From: Nymphaea colorata
Taxonomy: Eukaryota > Streptophyta > Magnoliopsida > Nymphaeales > Nymphaeaceae
DNA length: 64,000 nt
Assembly: GCF_008831285.2 (NCBI RefSeq)
Contig: NC_045150.1
Coordinates: 16,303,362-16,367,361 of the forward strand
Direction of reading: 5' to 3'
Under the pieces are notes generated by a model that made no database searches, had not been told where the DNA came from, and worked only from the letters and a program-made list of their open reading frames with translations. The translations under genes and the position numbers were made by a program. Below, one piece after another: positions 48,400-60,964 of the stretch (positions are counted from its first letter, which is position 1; each line of letters starts with the position of its first letter).

Positions 48400-49230
48400 T
48401 TGGGATGTTAATGGATTGGATTTAAATTGGGTATACTCTTCACCATATCTGTTTCTTTAAGTATTCACCTACTGGTATTCGAATTCAGATTTTAATAGAA
48501 TGGAGAGATATCATCTCTGAATCTGAATTCAAGATCTGGTTTCACAATCCGAATCCAAATTTGGAACTGTATCTAAAAGATTTTCAAAATGTAAAAGCAT
48601 TGGATATGAGTAATTACTTAAAACTAAATCTGATCTGAATCCGTATCTGATCCGATACTTATATATATCATAATCTGAATCTGAATCCTGTCGAATGTTA
48701 TTTCTTAAGTCCGAAGACGATTCATTTCTTAGTCAGAGACTAATTTTTTTCACATATCTGTTTTTTTTTTTTTTGGAACGGTTCAATTGGACATGTGATG
48801 AAGATGGAAAATGACATTTAAAGTCTATCCATCTTACCAAGTAAATGACTGGGCAGTTCCAATTCTTTTGCTTACGTTACATGGAAAGCACGATATCTAG
48901 ATAAAGGCAGAAAGAGAGAGAGAGAACATATAATTAAGTGACAAATTGTCAATGATTTTGCAAAAATTGTCAAAAACAATAAAGGAATACAGAAAATGTA
49001 AAAGAGAAAGGGAGGAAGGGGGTGGTGGGACTCAAAAGAGGAGTTCGAGTTGTGTGTGCTGGCCAGTGCATGCAACAATCATATGCCAAAAGAAAAACAA
49101 AAAGGGGCATCTTTGAAATTACAGAAAAAGAACTGTCTTTTTCAGCTTTTTCACTTTTTTCAAATTTTTTTATCTCTAAAACAAATTTCTTTTTTTTATT
49201 TAAACAGGAACATATTCATTAACCATACTG
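48400..49230. repeat. Block P, copy 3, distal part
   Basis: This pairs with 1460-2230 and with 5650-6240. It includes a GATTCA-type array at 48470-48720 and a purine tract at 48905-49030. No gene is supported. Confidence 0.55.
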
Positions 49231-50520
49231 ACACAAAATTTTGGTGCAATGTGTTATTACTTACAAGTATGAACTTGTGTTCATTAACCAACTTCATGAA
49301 CGTCAAAGTTTCTCTGGTATCTCAGCCTGACCAAATTTCCTAACTTAAATACAATGCCCACTCAGGAACCACTGTCCTATAAAACACTATTCTAATAGAG
49401 CTCGCTTGTCACTTACCCCAGCACATACTACAATGCCTTTAATTCTGCCAGTAGGGCTGTGCATCAGGTTGGGTGGGATTGGTCTGATGCTCAATAAAAT
49501 CGGGCTCTATGCATTCATGAAGGTCTTCTTATCAGTTATTGGGCAGAGTCAGACCATCCTGCTTCTGTCGTCATGTAGTCAGTTCGATGTCAACTTTTAT
49601 TTAAAACTAAAAAGTTTCCTTTTCTAATATCTTCAAAACCATCGGCGACACATCACTAGTTTTTAAGAGATGTTTGGGGATGCACCAAAGAGTTTTTAAA
49701 AAGAATCAACGTAATAAGGAAGCCAAATGTTGGCGTTATGGTGAAAAAGATTTTAGAGAGAGAGAAAGAACAAAATAAACCAAAGTGGAGAGGTGGGGTT
49801 TAAATGTGTATATTGAACAGAATTAGGCCTCCAATACCCGACTCAGAGTCAGGCCAACCTAGCCTAGCCTAGCTCAGCCCAGCAAGTTTTTTTTATCGGG
49901 TTGGGGAATCTTTCACCCCAGCACATACCATCGCGAGGCATGTAGTCTCATTTTATCTTTCTCGTCCCTTCATCATCTCCCCATGCCCATGTAAGAGAGC
50001 TCTTGAAATTTCTTATTTAGAGTTAACAGCCATGACAACGTGAACCAAGTCTTGTTTATTTGTTCAACTCAAATAGGCATGATATGCTTTTTTTTAAAAA
50101 AAAGAAATTATATTTCACCTTCCATTGAATTTATGCCTTTGTTATGTCTCTACACATAGATAATGTGCATGTATCGCCAGTTGATTTTTCTATTGATAGA
50201 TGGATGAATGATGAGGATGAGAGCTTGTGGTGGGATTTGTTTTCTTTTATATTCATTTTTGAGGTTGGGGATAGTCCAAATCAGGGAAGCAATGATTAGT
50301 TTTGACATCCTTAAAATCCTCATTCCCTTGAGAAAATACCTATTGATTCCTATTTGTAGTCTTAAAGGAGTGATCCACCTTTAAAAGAGTGTCATCCTAA
50401 CGGGGTTGAAGCACAAGTTCCTCTCCTGCTTACATAAAAATATTGAAGTTGAAAATTTTCAAAATTATCTCATAAATTTAAATTTCTATATAAGAAAGAA
50501 AGGGCTTAAAATATCTCATT
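49230..50520. repeat. Duplicated intergenic segment (pair of 6300-7660)
   Basis: Collinearity with 6300-7660 is clear at ACTGTCCTATAAAACACTAT, at the CCTAGCCTAGCCTAGC region near 49860, and at the AGATAATGTGCAT stretch. No gene is supported. Confidence 0.55.
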
Positions 50521-51040
50521 GTTAAATCATTTTTTCTTCACTTTTCTCATTTTTTCATTTTTTTCTCTTGGAATCTTTATATCTTTCTGATTATTCCCTT
50601 AAAATCTTTCTTCACAAATTTTCCTTTCTCTCCCTTAAAAATCTTTACATCTCTCACTCTCGGTGCCTCATTTTTTCTTAAAATCTTTTGCTATTCTACT
50701 AGTTTTTCTCTCTTTATTTATTTTCTTTCTCTTCAAATCTTTATCTCCCTCTCCTCTGGCACACATTGTTCTCTTAAAAATATTTATCTCTCTCTCTATC
50801 TCTCTCACACACACATTTTTCTCTTAAAATCTCTTGCTCTTCATCCAGTTTTTCAATTAAAATCTCTTTCTCTTCTCCCAGTTTTTCGCTTCATTTCTTT
50901 CCACTCGCTTATAAATTTTTATTTCTCTCTCTCTTAATTTTCCTTAAAATCTCTTGCTCTTTTACTAGTTTTTCTCTATCTATATTTTCTCTTTCTTAAA
51001 AATCTTTACCTCACTCTCTCTAAGTGTCTTGATAAAAGTT
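50520..51040. repeat. Pyrimidine-rich minisatellite 3' of locus D
   Basis: The same degenerate units occur as at 7660-8230 (CTCTTAAAATCTCTTGCTC and CTAGTTTTTCTC words), with a short TC/AC run at 50785-50815. It ends at CTTGATAAAAGTTTATGAAA, like the locus B copy. Confidence 0.65.
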
Positions 51041-51673
51041 TATGAAATACTTTCCTTTAAAAAGAATATCAAGCCACAATAATTTTGGGACACATATGGC
51101 AAATAATTTTATGAGCATGGCCATCGGCATGTTCATGGGCTTGGTTTCATGCATTTTTGTATGCTTGAAAAGATTAAAGATATTACTTTCTTTTGAGAAA
51201 CCAAGCATCCTTTTAACAATGGTGGATTCACTTGCTAGGAAATAGAAGAAGATTTTCCAAATTCCACTTTTGCTGTAGGGGGAGGGTGTTCTATTTAACT
51301 AACAGCGTCATTTTGATCTTTTTGACCATTTTTAGTCTATAACACACGGCCCTTTGTTAGAGGGCCATCACATATAGCATGCTCCAATAACACATGATTC
51401 TCACAGCATATAATTCCCATCCTCCTGATTCAAGGGCTCTTCTTTTGATGAAATTGAATTCTGTCCAAAACTTACTGGAATTGTGCATTTTTGTTCATCC
51501 TTCTTGTTGTGCACTTTTTTGATAGGTTTCACTGGACACAATAGCATTTATTGTTCATCCGCTATTGAGGTGTCCTTACTTAAAATAAGGCACAAGCTGC
51601 AATAACGGACAAAGTTCAAAGCCTCTTCCACGTAACTTGCACTGGAAATGTGTGAGTTGTTCTACAAGATTAG
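51040..51673. repeat. 3' flank of locus D
   Basis: This is a shortened version of the B, C and E 3' flanks. It lacks the part equivalent to 8290-8610 and rejoins at GCAAATAATTTTATGA. No gene is supported. Confidence 0.55.
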
Positions 51674-52407
51674 TCACCCAAATGCCTTAGGTAGGGAACA
51701 CACAAGCATATTAAGCATGTCATTATTAAATACTATATGCAACTGTATTTGAGAAATGCAAGTGGAGCTCTCAATGAAAGCAATGAAACTACATTTGTAT
51801 CTATGGATATATTTGAATTCACCATCTATCATCCTTGTCTTCTGTCGTATCCTTCTCAGCCCTACAACCACTTCCTTCATGTCCATTCTTTCATTTGGAG
51901 ACACACTTGAACATGACAAGACTATCTCCAAGATCATCACCAGCTGCTCGTTCATAGCAGCTGAGTTGGAGTAGTATTACTTTCATTCAAAAGATGGCTG
52001 TCAATGACATCTGAAAGTGCAACACGAAATGCTTCAGCCACCAATTGCCTCAAACTAAAATCCCCATCAAACTGTTCATCAGTAGGCTTTCTTCTTGTAA
52101 ACACCTCAAGGAGGAGAATTCCGTAGCTGTAGACATCGGCTTTGGTTGACACCTTTCCAGCCATCCCAAATTCTAATTCAACCATTCAACAATATTAAAC
52201 ATGATAGCAAGCACAAAATAATTGGATAATGCTAAAGGGTGACACAATAGAATTGATTGCTCCTTAATAGTCTTATGATCAATTGATCCACCAATCCTGC
52301 CTTCCTCATTTTGTATTATGATACACACCTAAAAAAGTATACAAGATTATTATATAGAACAGAAGTGCAATATATATGATGTTCCCTCAAAGAAATCAAA
52401 CATGTAT

Positions 52408-52410
<3 letters not shown>

Positions 52411-52475
<65 letters not shown>

Positions 52476-53238
52476 GTGAGGTTAGCTAAGATTCATTAAT
52501 TGTATGGTGTTGCTTTTAGTTCTCCTGTGACAGATCTGCAGGTTCTCATAAATGGGGTGAATTATTTAATAGTGTCAATTGTCAGCCAAACTTAAACCAT
52601 TTGGTAGACAGGTATGTGTGATTAGGGATTTTTAATACAAGAAAGGAACAAAAATTACAATTTATGTTAAGTAAAGGATCAATTGAAGACTATTGTTTGT
52701 TGAAAACATGTCACCAACACATATTTGTGTACATCAGCACAAAAGAATGCAAAAACTAGTATGCAACACCACAACCCATATGAACAACAAATAGGTCATC
52801 CATGTAAAATAGTTAATCAATGACTTACTTTATTGAGCAGGAACCACTTTTGCATGCTTTATGAGAGAGAGACAGAGAGAAATTGGTAAAAACCAGACAC
52901 TTTAACTTTTTGCTTAAAAATATATTAAAGAAAATATTTACATCCTAATATATTCATAAAAACTATTTTGATATAAAAACATGCTTTGATAAAAAAAGTT
53001 GTTTTTATGAAAAAAGTAGATTTGTCTATTATCAAAATGTTGATGCGATGACAGCCAATCATTTTTGCTAATTATGAAAACACTATTAAATCCCAAAAAA
53101 TGATCAACTTAATATATATTTTGTGTCAATATATTCTTCGATTTAAGATTATATTGGTAAGGTTAGATTAAAAAAAACACTTTAAATAACATAATTAAAG
53201 GGTCTGAATTTTGTCCCTGACCTGTTGGTCTGGTTTTT

Positions 53239-53281
<43 letters not shown>
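52411..53281. repeat. (TA)n microsatellites in the locus D intron
   Basis: Two tracts lie at 52411-52474 and 53243-53281. Sequence after the first (GTGAGGTTAGCTAAGATTC) is collinear with the locus B and E introns. Confidence 0.92.
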
Positions 53282-53284
<3 letters not shown>

Positions 53285-55377
53285 AGACAGAAAAGAAAAA
53301 AAGACAAAACAGCCCACTAGAACTGTCAAAACCACTCACTCTCTCTATCTCTCTTTATTTCACCTCACCTCTCTTGGACCCCATCCATACACTCCCCCTC
53401 CCTTTCTCAATCTCTCCATCAGAGCATCATTGAAGAGGGAGAGTGCACACACGCATATGAGAACAGGAAGTTACGGTGTGTTGACTCAAAGAAATGGTCA
53501 ATATACTTGCACATCGAGAGAGACAATTTATGAAAAGAAAACAAATTATGAGATTGTACCTGGCGCAATGTATCCCATGGTTCCAAGGGTGGTGGTAAGA
53601 GTCGATGACTTGTCACCAACTATAAACTTTGCAATGCCAGAATCACCAACGTATGCATTCATGCTTTCATCTAGAAGTACATTACATGACTTCAGATCAC
53701 AATGAAGTATCATCTCCGAGTAACCATGGTGAAGATACTCTAAAGCACAAGCAACATCAATCATGATATCCAATCTTTGGAACAGATTCAAATGATGGGC
53801 ACCTGAATGTAGAAAGACTTCTAGGCTGCCAAAGAGCATGTATTGGAGAACTAAAGCATTGAAATCTTCATTAGAGCAAGACGTAATGACTTTAACAAGG
53901 TTTCGGTGCCTAATTTGGCACAAGATAGTGCATTCAATGTCAAAACTTTTAGATGCTCTCTCAAATGACAAATTAAGGACCTTAACGGCCACTGTCCTTC
54001 CATCTGCTAGAATTTCTTTGTACACTGAGCCAAAGCTTCCACTTCCAAGAAAGTTTGCATCACTGAAATGCTCGTTGCATGCAATAGCTCTCTGTAAAAA
54101 ATCACTAGGAGTGTAATTCGTCGTAATCCTTAAATGTTGTCAGGACGCTTCGACATCCCCCTCTTTCTGTAGCATGAGATACCAATGAGTGTGCAAACAA
54201 TGACCAAAAGTGCTCAGCCTCCAATTGCACAAGCAGCAATGAGTCTAGCTGCATTGCTCTTACTTTGCCTCTCTGTTTTGTCTAAGCACAATGGGACATG
54301 GAATTTGGGAGCTCACATAGTGCATAGTTCCCTAGGAACGACTCGAGAGAAAGGTTTGCAAACTTTCCACCACTTGGAATCTCTCCTTCTACTCGATGGA
54401 AGGACAAGTCCAAGACCTGGATGTATTGAAGTTTCTCCAATGATTTTGGTATCTCACCGGAAAGTTTGTTATGGGAAAGGACAATAGCTTTAATGCTTAC
54501 CATATGATCAAGTTGTTCAGGAATGTAACCGTCAAATGTGTTCTGAGAGAGGTTCAAATACTCTAGCATTTGGAGCTTTGATAATAATAAAGGCAGCTCT
54601 CCACTCAGCTTATTTACAGAGATATCCATGTTGAACATCATGGCAACATTCCCAAGACCCAGAGGTAGGTGACCTTTGAAAGAGTTCCTTGCAAGTATAG
54701 CACCAACAAATCCTTCAACTCCCAAAGACCAGGCGGTAATGTTGATGACAAATTGTTTGACCTTAGATCCTGCACTTGCAAACTAGTGAGATTGTTCATA
54801 GAGCTTGAAATTGACCCAAATTAGCATGTTGTGTCCAATATAAAAAAAAAAATGCGGACCAACTGGTAGATTGATAGTGGGATTCGGCCTTCTAATGCAT
54901 CGTTACCAAGAGAAAGCACCTGTAAGCTGTGCAATTGTCCTACATTTGGTGGAATGGGCCCTTTTATTTTGTTGGAACTCAAATCTAAGGAAATTAACTT
55001 GATCAAGTTGGCTAAGGCCAATGGGATAGTACCTTCAATCAGATTAGAGGAAGGCAAAGTCTCCACAAGGTGGTTGTCAGGTTTCCAACAGAGGCCAGAA
55101 GGATGCCGTTCAAAAGGTTGCATAGTAGATCAACGTCCTCTAGCAGTCGACAGTTGGTGAAGGATGTCAGAATGGAGAGCTCATGGTTGTTGGGGGCATT
55201 GGTCAACATATTGTCATGGAGGTACAGGCGCCTGAGTTGTGTCAAACTACCTAATTCTAATGGTGTCGGACCACTGAATTTATTGTGTCCTGCAGTTATA
55301 GTTTGGAGACTAGTAGCATTGGAAAAAGAAGGTGGGAAAGGGCCATCAAAATTGTTGTCAACCATTGCGAGCAATTT

Positions 55378-56103
55378 GAGATTGGGCAGGAAGTGGCCAA
55401 CATCTTTAGGGAGATGCCCCGTTAGTTGATTGGTCATGAAACTCAAAGTCTGTTGATCAGATAGGTTAAACAAGCTGTCTGGTAGTGTACCAGTGAGATT
55501 GTTCTTTTCCACACTAAAGAATTGCAAGCGGGTTATGCTTCCCAACTCGGAAGGAATGTTCCCATGAATATGATTTTGACCAATATTAAGGTGCTCCAGC
55601 TTTGAGAGGTTGGCAAAAGTGACTGGAATGGTGCCCGTGAGCTTGTTATCATAAAGATTTAGGACTTTGAGTTCCTGCAGACAGCCTAAGAACTCCGGAA
55701 TGCTTCCACAGAGTTCATTTTCTGCTGCAAAAAGCACCTGGAGATTGGGCCAGAAGCAGCCAACATCTTTAGGGAGATGTCCTGTTAGTTGATTGGTCAT
55801 CAAACTCAATTTCTGAAAAGCGGATAGGTTAAACAAGCTCTCAGGCAGTGTACCAGTGAGTATGTTCTTTTCCACACAAAAGACTTGCAAGCGGGTAATG
55901 CTTCCCAACTCCGAATGAATGTTCCCGTGCATTTGATTTTGACCAATATTAAGGTGCTCCAGCTTGGAGATGTTGGCAAAAGTGACTGGAATGGTGCCCG
56001 TGAGCCCGTTATCATAAAGATTTAGGAACTTGAGTTTTGGCAGACTGCTTAAGAACTCTGGAATGCTTCCATAGAATTCGTTTTCTGCTGCAAAAAGCAC
56101 TTG
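55378..56103 (-). repeat. Internal 363-base tandem duplication of LRRs in locus D
   Basis: Two adjacent in-frame units of 363 bases (about 55741-56103 and 55378-55740) each encode 121 residues, about five LRRs. They start at NEFYGSIPEFL and NELCGSIPEFL and share YDN.LTGTIPVTFAN and LTGHLPKDVG segments. Loci A, B and C have a single version. The length is an exact multiple of three, so the frame stayed open. Confidence 0.9.
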
Positions 56104-56577
56104 GTGATGATGACAATGGCTCGTTGTTTGTGGAATTAACCCATTAAAATGGTTTCTCCATATGGAAAGTTTTTCCAACCAAGGGAGGTGGCTAAAATCA
56201 ATGGGAAGATGACCGTGGAAGTTATCTTTTGAGAGATCAAGAACCTGTAAGAATGAGAGATTGCTAATGTATAGGGAGATAGTACCTTCAAGTGCCTTTT
56301 CAGAGAGGTTCCGAGCAACTACCCTTTGTGAACCATGACTGCATGAAACTCCATTCCAATTACAGAAAGTGATGTTGGAATTCCAATTTGATAACACCTT
56401 ATAAGGGTCTTTAGTGACAAGGGATTTGAAAGACAGCAATGCGAATTGATCAGTCATGTTGCTCAGAGGAACAAGGGCTGAGGGAAACTCTCTTTGGCCA
56501 AGAACCACAACCAAGGTGAAGGAGGAGAAACACAATAGAAAGACGAGCAGTTGAGGTGATCGACCGGTGGTAGCCAT

Positions 56578-57340
56578 GCCTGTCCAACTTGTTATGCAGT
56601 ACATGCATGTGCAGGAATTCAAGGTCATTAATTTATGTATAGATTCTCTTCTAGAAAATTTGTTCTTTTATTTTTTCAAGTGGTATAAGGCTCGGGTTTT
56701 ACTGCTTTGGAATGCATTGCTTCATATTTCCAAATCTAGGGGCACGGCTGGTGATTACATAAAGGAGACTCTTTCTTGTTTCCCTTTACCACTTTCAACT
56801 CTATTCAATTCCTAATCAAAGTTGTCAATTGAACTTCTTTTTTCCCTAGATATGCTGTCCGCCTTTTAAATGGCAAGGTTTTTCTATCTAATAATATGGT
56901 TAGCATGGAGAAAACAGGAAAAATGTGGTAAATTTTAAAAAAATTTAGTAAAATTTAAAGTTAAGGGAAAATAAGATGAATGGTTGGCAATTTAAAAAAT
57001 AAGTAGATGAGAAAAAAATAAAAATTAGAAGTTGGAAACGAGCAGTTTAGCAATAAAAAAGTATGAAAAAAATGTCTCAAATGAAAAAAAGGGAAAAAAC
57101 AAAAAAAAATGGAAAAAAGCGTATCTTTGGTGTGCAATTTTTTTTCCAAAAAATTGCTCGAATTGGCTGGTTCATTCAAATTTATGCCAAATCCATTTGA
57201 TCTAGTCCATCCGTTTTTTAAAAAAAGTTATTGTTTTTTATTATCTTATATAGATTGTTTATTTATTTCTCAAAATAATATAATTTTCATATTTTGTGTT
57301 GATTAACAACCAAATCATTTAAATCAGCGGATTGACCAGC
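56578..57340. repeat. 5' flank of locus D
   Basis: This is collinear with the C flank at 42529-43370, with one copy of the A-rich unit instead of two. It would carry the promoter, but no clear TATA box was placed. No gene is supported. Confidence 0.55.
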
Positions 57341-58658
57341 GCGTGGAAGTTGCATAGTAACTTTATCCACTCGTTTCAAAAGCTGAATTTCCAAAGGTTG
57401 CATAAAATATAAAAAATATGAAAAATTATATTCTTTTTGAAAAATAATTAAACAGTATAAAAAACTAATTAAATCATTTTTTTTCAAACAGGTGGACTTG
57501 ATCAAAATGACTTAGCAAAGACTTGAAGCAACTGGCCGATTCAAGCCAATAATATTTCTAGCTAATCCCATCCAGTCGTGCTAGCGAAGATTTGAAGCAA
57601 CAATGCCATTCATGCTATGTGGTTCCCCATATTGCACTATTCAAGCATCGTAGTAGTTGCAAACATTTTCATGACCGGCGAGAACCACCACTTACAATAG
57701 GTTGTGAGAGATGACAACCAAAATTTGGTGGTAAATATAATCATAAAAAACACATCTTTTTTTTTTGAAAAAATAGTGACAAAACATGAAAATAAGCCCG
57801 CTGAATAAAACAGCAAAAAGATATATAAAAAAAGTGGTTTTCCTGTCTTTTTCATGTTTTTTTCAATTTATTAGAAAATTACAATTTTTTTTGCATTTTT
57901 TGCTTTCATTTTTCATGCTCACTGTATTATACGATAGATAAACCTCCCTGTTTAAAAAGCAAAAAAGAATATTCGTGATTATTGTAGAAACCTATTTATG
58001 GATACATTAAAAAAAAAGTTGACAGTTGACAACTTTGGTTTGAAATTGAATAGAGTTGAAAAGGGGAAAAGGGAAATAAGATACTGGCAAGACCAGGAAA
58101 AATACTCATGCATGTAATCAGCCATACGTTACCGAACCCACCCACATTTGATTTCTTTGAAAAAATTAGACAAATATCGCCCTCGCTTTTGGAAAGAAAG
58201 AGCATCTTCCTTGATTTTTCTTCACGCGCAATGAAATTTCAGATCCATTACGGGACCAACCCACATTTGATTTCTTTGTAAAAGAAGCTCAAGTCTTTTT
58301 CTTTTATATTGTTTCTGCACATACTAGGGCCCTACAGTTTGCAGCATTGACACGGACTTAGGAAGAAAAATCCTGAGCGTAGTTGAACCTCTAGCAGTGA
58401 ATATCTAATCAGGGTCCAATGAAATGTTTGGAGGTAAGTGAGTTGTAAAATATATCAACTATGTGCGATGGCCTTAATTATCGGTCAAGTTTCATGAAAT
58501 ATTTGTCAAATTCAAGGACATGTTAGGTGGCCAGAGGCAAGAAAAAGACTCATGCATAAAATGTGAAGCAAACACTTTCCAAAGCATTAAACCTTCAACT
58601 CGTGTTTGTCCACGTACTGGACAGGCATGGCTATCACCAGTTGCTTTAACTTTATGTT

Positions 58659-58660
<2 letters not shown>
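57340..58660. repeat. Spacer upstream of D with inverted flank copy
   Basis: The part 57400-58080 pairs with 44400-45000. Its inner half resembles the reverse complement of 56800-57160. The stretch 58100-58500 has no counterpart in the C flank and looks like an insertion or retained sequence. No gene is supported. Confidence 0.5.

Positions 58661-58661
<1 letters not shown>

Positions 58662-58725
<64 letters not shown>
58662..58725. repeat. (TA)n microsatellite
   Basis: About 32 uninterrupted TA units. The equivalent positions are 45132-45145 (short) and 4035-4081. Confidence 0.95.
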
Positions 58726-58728
<3 letters not shown>

Positions 58729-59399
58729 CAAGCTGCTTAGAGCCATGACTACCGTTATGTTTCTCCAAAATTCAAAAACTAAGAAAAAAACAGAATTTCT
58801 TTGGCATTTGCATGGATCAAGCATCTATTCTGTGAAAATTTTACAGTTCAACCAAGTTGTTGGTTATGCATAGTTTAGAAATGGTTTCCCAGTTATGCTG
58901 GAACTTTTGAACCCATGAAATGACTTCGGGGTTAAGTTGAGGCAAATAATGCATCTTGTTGCTGCATGATCAGGACCAAGACACAAACATTCAGCAGTCG
59001 ACGGCAGAATCACCACCAAATTTCTCAAAACCGAAGGCAAATAAATGCTATGCTCTCTGTCATTTGATTGTGTTACATGAACATGAACAGCTTGCTGGAG
59101 AAAGATCAGCAGAGTTGCAATTAATGCTGATATTCACAGTGATGTTTGCCAAGAATAGACTGAACCCTTCAAAAGCACACGAAAGGAAACAAACCAAAAC
59201 ACACAGATACACGTTATCAGTTAAACTTCACAAAAAGAGATTAATTTCTATGTAAGACTGAAGGAGCCAAAAAGTATACTATTTGACAATCATTTCTTTG
59301 GTGACTTATAGCATAACCAGTACTCAAATATTTAATTCACAAGAAAAATAAATTAATATTACTTGCACAAGCATATTAGTGCACTGTATATGATAGAAT
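58726..59399. repeat. Duplicated segment (pair of 45146-45700 and 4085-4345)
   Basis: This is collinear with the C flank up to the hAT-type insertion at 59408. It is longer than the C copy at 58860-58980. No gene is supported. Confidence 0.6.
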
Positions 59400-59407
59400 G
59401 TGTGTGT

Positions 59408-59607
59408 CAAGAGGTGGAGCCAGAAATTGTTTCATTGCAAGGACCAAACTATAGTTTCAAAATTTTAACAGAGACCGGAATAAAGATTTTTTTATTTTTT
59501 ATATACGTTAAACTAAGATTTATGAAATTTACATGTCAATGTTTCAATTTTTTAAATTTGAGGGTGGGGGGCCAAGGCCCCTGCTGGTGCCCCTACCTCC
59601 GTCCCTG
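59408..59607. mobile_element. Short non-autonomous hAT-type element (D flank)
   Basis: The 200-base element starts CAAGAGGTGGAGCCAG and ends CTACCTCCGTCCCTG. It is flanked by identical 8-base sites GTGTGTGT (59400-59407 and 59608-59615). An 8-base target duplication with CA...TG ends fits the hAT superfamily. The site lies in a GT repeat, so the duplication alone is weak evidence. The same insertion in the C flank shows that it predates the C/D duplication. Confidence 0.72.
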
Positions 59608-59615
59608 GTGTGTGT

Positions 59616-60960
59616 TGTAACTGTGGGTCTGTCTAAAGTACTATTAACATTTTTGGCTTGACATACAATATCTTGTTAGAAACTGTGGAATTTTAATAGT
59701 CAGTGGTGTCGTATCTCAAAGCATTAACATAGCTTAATTAATTACCCAATAATATAAAGGCAAAAGCCAAAAAACCAACAATCGAAAATCATAGCAACAA
59801 AAGAACATGAACTTAATGAGCCTTCTTTTGGCAATGTTTCGTACATATTTTATTGATGTTTTGTCACATTCAGGCCTGTACATGAGTATAAAAATTCAAT
59901 CACGCAATTAGTATGCTTCACATATATTTTGGATGCTCATACCTTGCTTCAAGCGAATAATCAAACCTGAGTTGATCTGACCATCAGATACACATTCTAC
60001 TATTTGGATCCCTATGTTACTAGAATGACAAAAGTCCATCATCCATAAGTTAAAGCACACAAATGAGCAATTATTTCACATAAAACTGTAAAAATATCAC
60101 AATCATATATACCTGTGGAAGCGAAGCAGATGCAAGCCAACATCCACCAACATCTAGCTCCATGATCAAAGATGCATGCGTGCAACTCTAGGAACAAAGC
60201 CGGAATAGTTTATTATTATTCAAGACATATCCTGTTTGAATCTGATCCAATAAAGTTATAAAACTAGATTGTAATCTTATTTGATTAGCTGACCTGGGTC
60301 ATTGGTCCTTAGTTAAGAGAAATTAGTGGTTCTAGCCTTCTGGGTTTAGACCCAGGTTTTCAATCTCATGGCGGTCAACAACTTAATTAATTAACATTCG
60401 GGAGTCTCTAGGCCTTACCGGACACGATTGTTGACTTGCTTGGAGCCTTTTTCACCGCAGCCATTTGTTTTTACAGTTGACTGAGTTATGTTTTTATGGA
60501 CGTAAACAGGTCAGATTCGAGTCAGATATTAATTGGAACAAATCTGATCTATTCACATCCTTAATGGAGGAGACCACAAGAGTGTTCATACCTAATCAAG
60601 TCCCCCTGACAACCCTACTGACCCGTTATTGAAGTCTGATCGCCCAAGTCGAGTTGGTCAGGTCATTAGGCACCACACACATTTTCTTGACCGACTGGCC
60701 AGCAGTCAATGCACGAGAATATATACATATATATATATATATGTATATATATGTATATATATATATAATTTCAAAAGCAACCATGTCCTTCCAACCTCCC
60801 TTGGCTGTGTATATATATATATATTATATATATATATACACATTTTTTGACGGTGACAACAGCACTTAAGTTTGGGGGTTTTTACCTGGTTATATGACAT
60901 CTGTATTAGTCAAGCTCTGAATGGAAAATACATTTTATATATAGACGCATGCACACACAC
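59616..60960. other. Intergenic region with TA microsatellites
   Basis: TA/TG tracts lie at 60718-60768 and 60810-60840. Short open frames here only read through these repeats. No gene was recognised. Confidence 0.5.
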
Positions 60961-60964
60961 ACAT

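Larger units (their letters stand above)
51674..56577 (-). pseudogene. LRR receptor-like kinase, locus D (LRR-XII/Xa21-like), best-preserved ectodomain, broken
   Basis: Exon 1 is 53560-56577 and exon 2 is 51674-52182, joined in phase 1 (CCAG/GTACAA to TTAG/AATTTGGG) to rebuild APEFGMAGK. From the start MATTGRSPQLL about 510 codons are open. They cover a signal peptide, a DQFALLSFKSL N-cap with CNWNGVSC, and many LRRs, including a 121-residue internal duplication. Breaks follow near 55050, 54840 and 54720. A one-base loss lies near 54315, a nonsense codon in the membrane segment at 54214-54216, and a one-base loss before the kinase G-loop near 54070. The kinase frame 53560-54025 keeps VAVK and HCDLKSCN (non-RD), but DFG is DSG. 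Exon 2 keeps DVYSYGILLLEVFTRRKP, then loses 7 bases after NTTPT, and the usual stop after RMI-D/E-G is gone. Confidence 0.87.

Noticed and set aside
58520-58873. Long open frames through (TA)n tracts (also 3936-4139, 60629-60869 and 33040-33161)
   Set aside because: The repetitive isoleucine-tyrosine reading comes from the TA microsatellites. No domain lies on either side.
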